Of a stretch of 35,989 nt of DNA, positions 32,109-35,989 are shown piece by piece. The DNA is taken from assembly GCA_002314445.1 (NCBI GenBank), contig DCFX01000056.1, positions 1 through 35,989 of the forward strand, written 5' to 3'. Below the pieces are notes generated by a model, which worked only from the letters and a program-made list of their open reading frames with translations, made no database searches and was not told where the DNA came from. The translations under genes and the position numbers were made by a program. The stretch comes from Treponema sp. UBA1793. GTDB taxonomy: Bacteria; Spirochaetota; Spirochaetia; Treponematales; Treponemataceae. Numbering within the stretch: position 1 is the stretch's first letter; every line of letters begins with the position of its first letter.

Positions 32109-33152
32109 TCAGATAAGCCTTTCTGTAATGAGGAGAGGAATAGAAGATATGGGAGAAAGCTGAGAGACAGCACCTAATGAGAGTGCATGGCGCGGCATGT
32201 CAAAGACGAGGGATGACTCCTCATCCTGTGCTATAGTAAAGCCGCCTGCATCGCGGACAGCCTTCATTCCCTGTGCGCCGTCCGACCCCGCGCCTGTCAG
32301 CAGCACAGCCGTGCACCTGCTCCCGGCAGCTGCTGCTGCAGAGCCGAACAGCACGTCGGCAGGAGCCTTCCCTCCGCCCATTTTCTGCGCTGCACTGATT
32401 CTGAGGACACGCCGTGTGCCCTGCTGCACTACCTGCATGCCGCAGCCGCCCGGTGCAAGGTACACTGTTCCTGCCTTTACTGCCTCCCCGTCCTCCGCCT
32501 GCTTGACGCGGACCGTGCACATCCTGTCAAGCCGTTCCGCGAAGACTCCCGTAAAGTCCTCTGCCATATGGATGACGGCAAGCACCGGCGGGATATCCGG
32601 GGGTAAATGCATGAACAGCTCTTCAAATGCTGCCGCTCCACCTTCTCCCGCACCTGCTGTTATTATCCTGCCATTCACCTGCACGGGCGGCATACGGCCT
32701 TTCATTACCGCAGCTGCACCGTCCCGGAGCCTCCGTGCAGCTGCAGCAAGCTTCCGTACCGGCAGCCCTGCAGCCTCCCGTATCATCCCTTCCAGTTCCC
32801 TGATGACATCACCCACTGAATACGGACCGCCCGGCTTGTGCACGACGCCCGCTGCCCCCAGGGCAAGTGCCTCTACTGCAGCCTCCCTGTCCTGTGCTCC
32901 CGGCGAACTCATGGCAATCACGGGCACGGGTTCTTTTTCCATGAGACCTGCAAGGAACGAAAGACTGTCCATGTACGGCATCCCCATGTCGAGCGTCACT
33001 ACATCGATGCACCCTTCCGCAAGTACTGCCTCTGCCTCATTCCTGTTCCCTGCCGCACTCACTGTTATCCCTTCACAGGCTGACAGCTCACGTGAAAGCA
33101 TGGCCCGCACTGCTGCTGAATCGTCTACTACCAGTACCCTGATATCATTCAT
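32109..33152 (-). CDS. cheB: CheB-type chemotaxis response regulator with missing catalytic Ser
   Basis: CheB removes methyl groups from receptor glutamates to reset sensing. The 347-residue cytoplasmic protein has an intact receiver domain: DD10-11, phosphate-accepting D55 in TLDMGMP, and Lys in VHKPGG. The effector domain keeps His195 and Asp291 of the catalytic triad. Where the family has the nucleophile in GASTGG (Ser164 in enteric CheB) this protein reads GAGEGG, with Gly169 there. The offset to all three enteric positions is +5, so the alignment is firm. The enzyme is probably inactive as an esterase or works by another route. The gene is very GC-rich (67% over 32281-32400). It ends the mcp-cheR-cheB run. 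Confidence 0.92.
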   Translation of the reverse strand: MNDIRVLVVDDSAAVRAMLSRELSACEGITVSAAGNRNEAEAVLAEGCIDVVTLDMGMPYMDSLSFLAGLMEKEPVPVIAMSSPGAQDREAAVEALALGAAGVVHKPGGPYSVGDVIRELEGMIREAAGLPVRKLAAAARRLRDGAAAVMKGRMPPVQVNGRIITAGAGEGGAAAFEELFMHLPPDIPPVLAVIHMAEDFTGVFAERLDRMCTVRVKQAEDGEAVKAGTVYLAPGGCGMQVVQQGTRRVLRISAAQKMGGGKAPADVLFGSAAAAAGSRCTAVLLTGAGSDGAQGMKAVRDAGGFTIAQDEESSLVFDMPRHALSLGAVSQLSPISSIPLLITERLI

Positions 33153-33168
33153 TTTCCAGGCTCCACTT

Positions 33169-33951
33169 TCAGTATATCCGGCTGAAGACCGAGTTCCCCG
33201 CCTTCCTCAGATTGTCCGGCTGGTCAAGCAGCACTTCCGCATGCCCGATGAACAGCAGCCCGCCACGCTTCAGGTTCGCTGTTATATTGCGCACTGCAGC
33301 TGCACGCGATTCCTCATTAAAGTAAATGAACACGTTCCTGCAGAACACATAATCGAAGGGGCGCACGAACTGCATCTCATCCATGAGGTTCACTTCCTTT
33401 ATCGATATGTACTTCCTCAGGCTCCTGTCTATCAGGTAATACCCGTCACCTTCCGCCGTGAAGTACCGGCGGCGTACCGCCTCCGGCGTCTGCACAAGCC
33501 TGCTTTCATGATACCTGCCCCGGTTGAACTCCTGCAGCACCTCCCTGTTCACGTCGGTGGCTACTATATGGAAGCCGGTAATGCCTGCTTCAAGCAGTGT
33601 CACAGCTATCGAATACGGTTCCTCCCCTGTCGAACATGCTGCACACCAGATGAGGCTTTCCCCCTGCCCTTTCCTCCTGATGTCTGCCTCAAGCAGCCGG
33701 AAATGGTCAGGCTCACGGAAGAAAAACGTATGGCATGTGGTCACGCAGCAGGCAAGCTGTTCAAGGCTTTCCGTATCCCCCGATGAAAGCCGTGCGCACA
33801 GTTCCTCCGTACCCGTACAGTACCCGCCGGATGTCAGGCTTCCCAGTTTCAGCGCAAGACGCTCGTATTTATCATGCCTGATATATATGCCGAACTTCCG
33901 GTAGATGAGGGAGGATATCATTTCAAGCTGTTTCTCACTGCTTTCTGTCAT
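33169..33951 (-). CDS. cheR: CheR chemotaxis methyltransferase
   Basis: CheR methylates receptor glutamates using S-adenosylmethionine. The 260-residue cytoplasmic protein has the N-terminal helical domain with TTCHTFFFRE (71-80). The SAM-binding domain has WCAACSTGEEPYSIA (102-116), ATDVNREVL (131-139) and FDYVFCRNVFIYF, followed by GHAEVL near the end. All are normal for CheR, so it should be active, unlike its CheB partner. The gene starts 5 bases after the receptor stop and ends 16 bases before cheB, hence one operon. It is GC-rich like cheB. Confidence 0.95.
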   Translation of the reverse strand: MTESSEKQLEMISSLIYRKFGIYIRHDKYERLALKLGSLTSGGYCTGTEELCARLSSGDTESLEQLACCVTTCHTFFFREPDHFRLLEADIRRKGQGESLIWCAACSTGEEPYSIAVTLLEAGITGFHIVATDVNREVLQEFNRGRYHESRLVQTPEAVRRRYFTAEGDGYYLIDRSLRKYISIKEVNLMDEMQFVRPFDYVFCRNVFIYFNEESRAAAVRNITANLKRGGLLFIGHAEVLLDQPDNLRKAGNSVFSRIY

Positions 33952-33956
33952 ACCTG

Positions 33957-35729
33957 TTACTGCGCGGGCTTGAAGTCTTCATCATCTTCAAAGGAGATGG
34001 CATGCCCCGCTCCCCTGTGCCCGCCTCCGTCCTTACCCTGCTGCACTGCAGTACTGTCACCTGCAGGCTCTTTCTTTGCAGCCGTCTGGCCGCCCACTGC
34101 CGCTTTTTCACGGCTTCCTGCCGCTTTCTCATGGCTGCCGCTTTCATCTCCTGTCTGCCGGTGTGCGGCCGGCGGTGCATGGCGGACGGCCGCGGCTGCC
34201 TGCTGATGCGCTTTTGCAGGTGACTCACTGTGTACCGGCCGCATCTCCTGCCCTGCGGCACCTTCCGTATACTCCCTGCCGCTGACGATTTCGTACAGCG
34301 TATCCACTATTTCGTTCAGGCTGGTCACCTGCCCCTGCAGCTCCTCGGCTGCACCTGCCGTTTCTTCCGCACTCGACGCATTCGTCTGCACCACCGTGTC
34401 GAACTGTATCATCGCCTTGTTCACCTGGCTGATCCCCTCGTCCTGCTGACCTGAGGCTGTCTCAACTTCCTTATTCATGTCCATTACTTTCTTCGAGTTC
34501 GACAGTATGTCCTTGAAGATTTCCGACAGGTTCTTTGAGATTGTCATACCGTCTTCCACGTTCTTCAGCGTCTCCTTTATCATTGACGCCGTTTCCTTTG
34601 CTGATTCAGACGAGCGGTTTGCAAGGTTCTTCACTTCGTCTGCAACTACGGCAAATCCCATCCCTGCTTCCCCCGCACGGGCCGCCTCCACCGCGGCGTT
34701 CAGTGCCAGCATGTTCGTCTGGAATGCTATGTCGTCTATCACGCCTATCACGTTCCTGATGTCTTCGGTCGATTTTGAGATGTTGTTCATTGCCGTCAGC
34801 ATGTCTGCCATTTTGTCTGCGCCGTTCTGGCTTGCCTCTGTCGCCTTCTCCGAAAGCAGGCTTGCCTGCCTCGTGTTCCCCAGGTTCTGCCTCACCATCG
34901 ACGACAGTTCCTCCATCGACGACGTCGTCTCCTCTATGCTCGAAGCCTGTTCCTGTGCACCGTTTGCTATCTCCTGCGATGCGGAGGACAGCTGCGTGCT
35001 TGAAATGCTTATCTGCGACGAGCTGTCTGAGAGGCTGTTCACCACCGTGGTCACCGGTTTCGTTATGCTCCTCGTAATCGTAAACCCAAGCGTCAGGGAA
35101 ACCACAAGCCCTATGAGGATTGCAAGCACGATGATTGTTATTGAAAGTTTCGTTATCTGCATGCTCTGCGTATAGGCGGCTGCTGCACTCTCAGTAGATA
35201 TCTGTACAAGTTTGTCAATTGCGGGATTAAGAGTTTTACTGCTTATAGGAGCCAGAACTAAATCTATATATTTGTTCGCTCCGGCAATATCTTCTTTGAA
35301 TGTATAGTTGAACATTTCAACACTTTTGTCCGCAAATTCCGTCCCAACGGTATGTATTGTCTTTATAAGATTTTTCTCTTCTTCGGAAGATATTATAGAT
35401 TCATATTGCGTAGCCGCTTGTTCAAAAGAAGCACATGTTGTTATAAATTGTTTTTTCGTATCATTAATCTGTTCCTGAGTCTTTCCGGGCCTGTTCGCAA
35501 TCATCAGCTCAGAAAGGCTTGACTGCAGAAGGTATTCCATTTGTTTCGCGTACTGAACACCAAGCAAATCCTTCTGATACATGTCGACAGCCAGCTTGCT
35601 GACTCTGTTTGTAGTATACAGGCCGATGCCGCCGATGAGGGCGGCTATAACCGAAATGGTGACTGCCATTGTTATAATCTTGAATCCTATCCCTTTCTTC
35701 ATAGCTCTGTTTCTCCCTTGTTTCCCCAT
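33957..35729 (-). CDS. Methyl-accepting chemotaxis protein
   Basis: A 590-residue receptor. It has membrane span 1 (about 18-38), a periplasmic four-helix-type sensor (about 40-195), span 2 (about 196-218) and a short HAMP stretch. A long coiled coil leads to the signalling tip (FQTNMLALNAAVEAARAGE, then FAVVADEVKNLA). The C-terminal ~100 residues are an Ala/Gln/Gly-rich flexible tail ending ISFEDDEDFKPAQ. The ligand is unknown. The ATG at 35729 has GGGGAG 7 bases upstream; a second in-frame ATG at 35702 is less likely. GC content is about 58% in the signalling part but about 35% across 35221-35460, inside the sensor, which suggests a swapped sensor domain. Confidence 0.95.
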   Translation of the reverse strand: MGKQGRNRAMKKGIGFKIITMAVTISVIAALIGGIGLYTTNRVSKLAVDMYQKDLLGVQYAKQMEYLLQSSLSELMIANRPGKTQEQINDTKKQFITTCASFEQAATQYESIISSEEEKNLIKTIHTVGTEFADKSVEMFNYTFKEDIAGANKYIDLVLAPISSKTLNPAIDKLVQISTESAAAAYTQSMQITKLSITIIVLAILIGLVVSLTLGFTITRSITKPVTTVVNSLSDSSSQISISSTQLSSASQEIANGAQEQASSIEETTSSMEELSSMVRQNLGNTRQASLLSEKATEASQNGADKMADMLTAMNNISKSTEDIRNVIGVIDDIAFQTNMLALNAAVEAARAGEAGMGFAVVADEVKNLANRSSESAKETASMIKETLKNVEDGMTISKNLSEIFKDILSNSKKVMDMNKEVETASGQQDEGISQVNKAMIQFDTVVQTNASSAEETAGAAEELQGQVTSLNEIVDTLYEIVSGREYTEGAAGQEMRPVHSESPAKAHQQAAAAVRHAPPAAHRQTGDESGSHEKAAGSREKAAVGGQTAAKKEPAGDSTAVQQGKDGGGHRGAGHAISFEDDEDFKPAQ

Positions 35730-35771
35730 GATATGTCTCCCCTTTCCGGCCTTCCGGTCGGCGGGCTCCGG

Positions 35772-35989
35772 TTACTTCTTTTCTGCTTCCGCCTGGATGT
35801 CCGCCGTATGCTTCACTTCTTCCAGCTCTTCCCCGCTCAGCACTTTCAGCACGTCAAGCACTATCTTCATCCCTTCCGGCGTGTCCGCTATGCCCCTGAT
35901 GTATTCGCTCTTTATACGCGCGTTGATGTACGGGATCTTCGACAGCTTCTCTTCCGGGATGCTTACCACATCCTGTATCGTGTCCACCA
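35772..35989 (-). CDS. cheW: CheW chemotaxis coupling protein (partial, N-terminus outside window)
   Basis: The last 72 residues of a CheW-type adaptor, which links receptors to the CheA kinase. The stretch VDTIQDVVSIPEEKL, the hydrophobic YIRGIADTPEGMKIVLDV and a final acidic tail ending AEAEKK match the C-terminal half of CheW. The frame is open to the window edge at base 35989. It lies 42 bases upstream of the receptor gene on the same strand and is equally GC-rich, so it belongs to the same operon. Confidence 0.88.
   Translation of the reverse strand, partial: VDTIQDVVSIPEEKLSKIPYINARIKSEYIRGIADTPEGMKIVLDVLKVLSGEELEEVKHTADIQAEAEKK

Noticed and set aside
32197..33786. A 529-codon open frame on the plus strand opposite cheB and cheR
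   Set aside because: The translation is Ser/Pro/Ala-rich and low in complexity. It has no ribosome site and lies opposite two firmly identified genes; high GC removes stop codons by chance.

Overview
The window looks like a chromosomal segment of a gut- or rumen-type Treponema (Spirochaetota). The main reasons are a roughly 900-residue GreA with the very long N-terminal extension typical of spirochaetes, a TRAP transporter operon carrying a TatT-type TPR lipoprotein as in T. pallidum, many lipoproteins with loose spirochaetal lipoboxes, and plant-fibre enzymes (a GH5 cellulase and a GH3 beta-glucosidase). Everything seen is ordinary chromosomal gene content. I found no insertion sequence, prophage, CRISPR array or rRNA.

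Layout. 1-2.9 kb: the tail of an unknown gene, then greA and a strong terminator. 2.9-7.5 kb: rightward genes of partly unknown function, namely a large exported protein, a small membrane protein, a YkgJ-type cysteine-cluster protein and an MBL-fold hydrolase. 7.5-8.5 kb: deoC (leftward) and a 57-residue 2[4Fe-4S] ferredoxin (rightward) fired from interleaved promoters. 8.5-13.6 kb: a cell-envelope run of a small membrane protein, a LysM-M23 peptidase, an exported PEGA-like protein and a class A penicillin-binding protein, with a candidate structured RNA before the last gene. 13.7-15.5 kb: tyrS and an HD-domain protein (leftward). 15.6-19.7 kb: a GNAT acetyltransferase, an ABC exporter and pncB (rightward). 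19.7-24.3 kb (leftward): a LiaI-like membrane protein, prs, a GH3 lipoprotein, and a flavin-binding split-barrel gene followed by its marR regulator. 24.3-28.2 kb (leftward): tatT, tatP and a fused DctQ-DctM. 28.3-30.1 kb (leftward): kdgK and ttcA. 30.1 kb: a tRNA-Val. 30.3-32.0 kb: the GH5 endoglucanase. 32.1-36 kb (leftward): a chemotaxis operon cheW-mcp-cheR-cheB.

How the genes fit together. The GH5 and GH3 lipoproteins could break beta-glucans to glucose at the cell surface. KdgK suggests use of uronate-derived sugar acids and DeoC use of deoxynucleosides. Chemotaxis would steer the cell to substrates.

Most unusual signals. (1) At least seven, probably eight, first-in-transcript genes have a good -10 box only 6-10 bases before the ATG and no Shine-Dalgarno, implying leaderless or near-leaderless mRNAs alongside normal SD-led genes. 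(2) CheB lacks its catalytic serine (Gly169 where Ser is expected) while its His and Asp remain. (3) The receptor gene is a composition mosaic: an AT-rich sensor domain in an otherwise GC-rich chemotaxis block. (4) The tRNA-Val sits inside a 20-bp extended stem that doubles as its terminator. (5) The GreA extension contains a stretch resembling a Tudor-like RNA-polymerase-binding fold.
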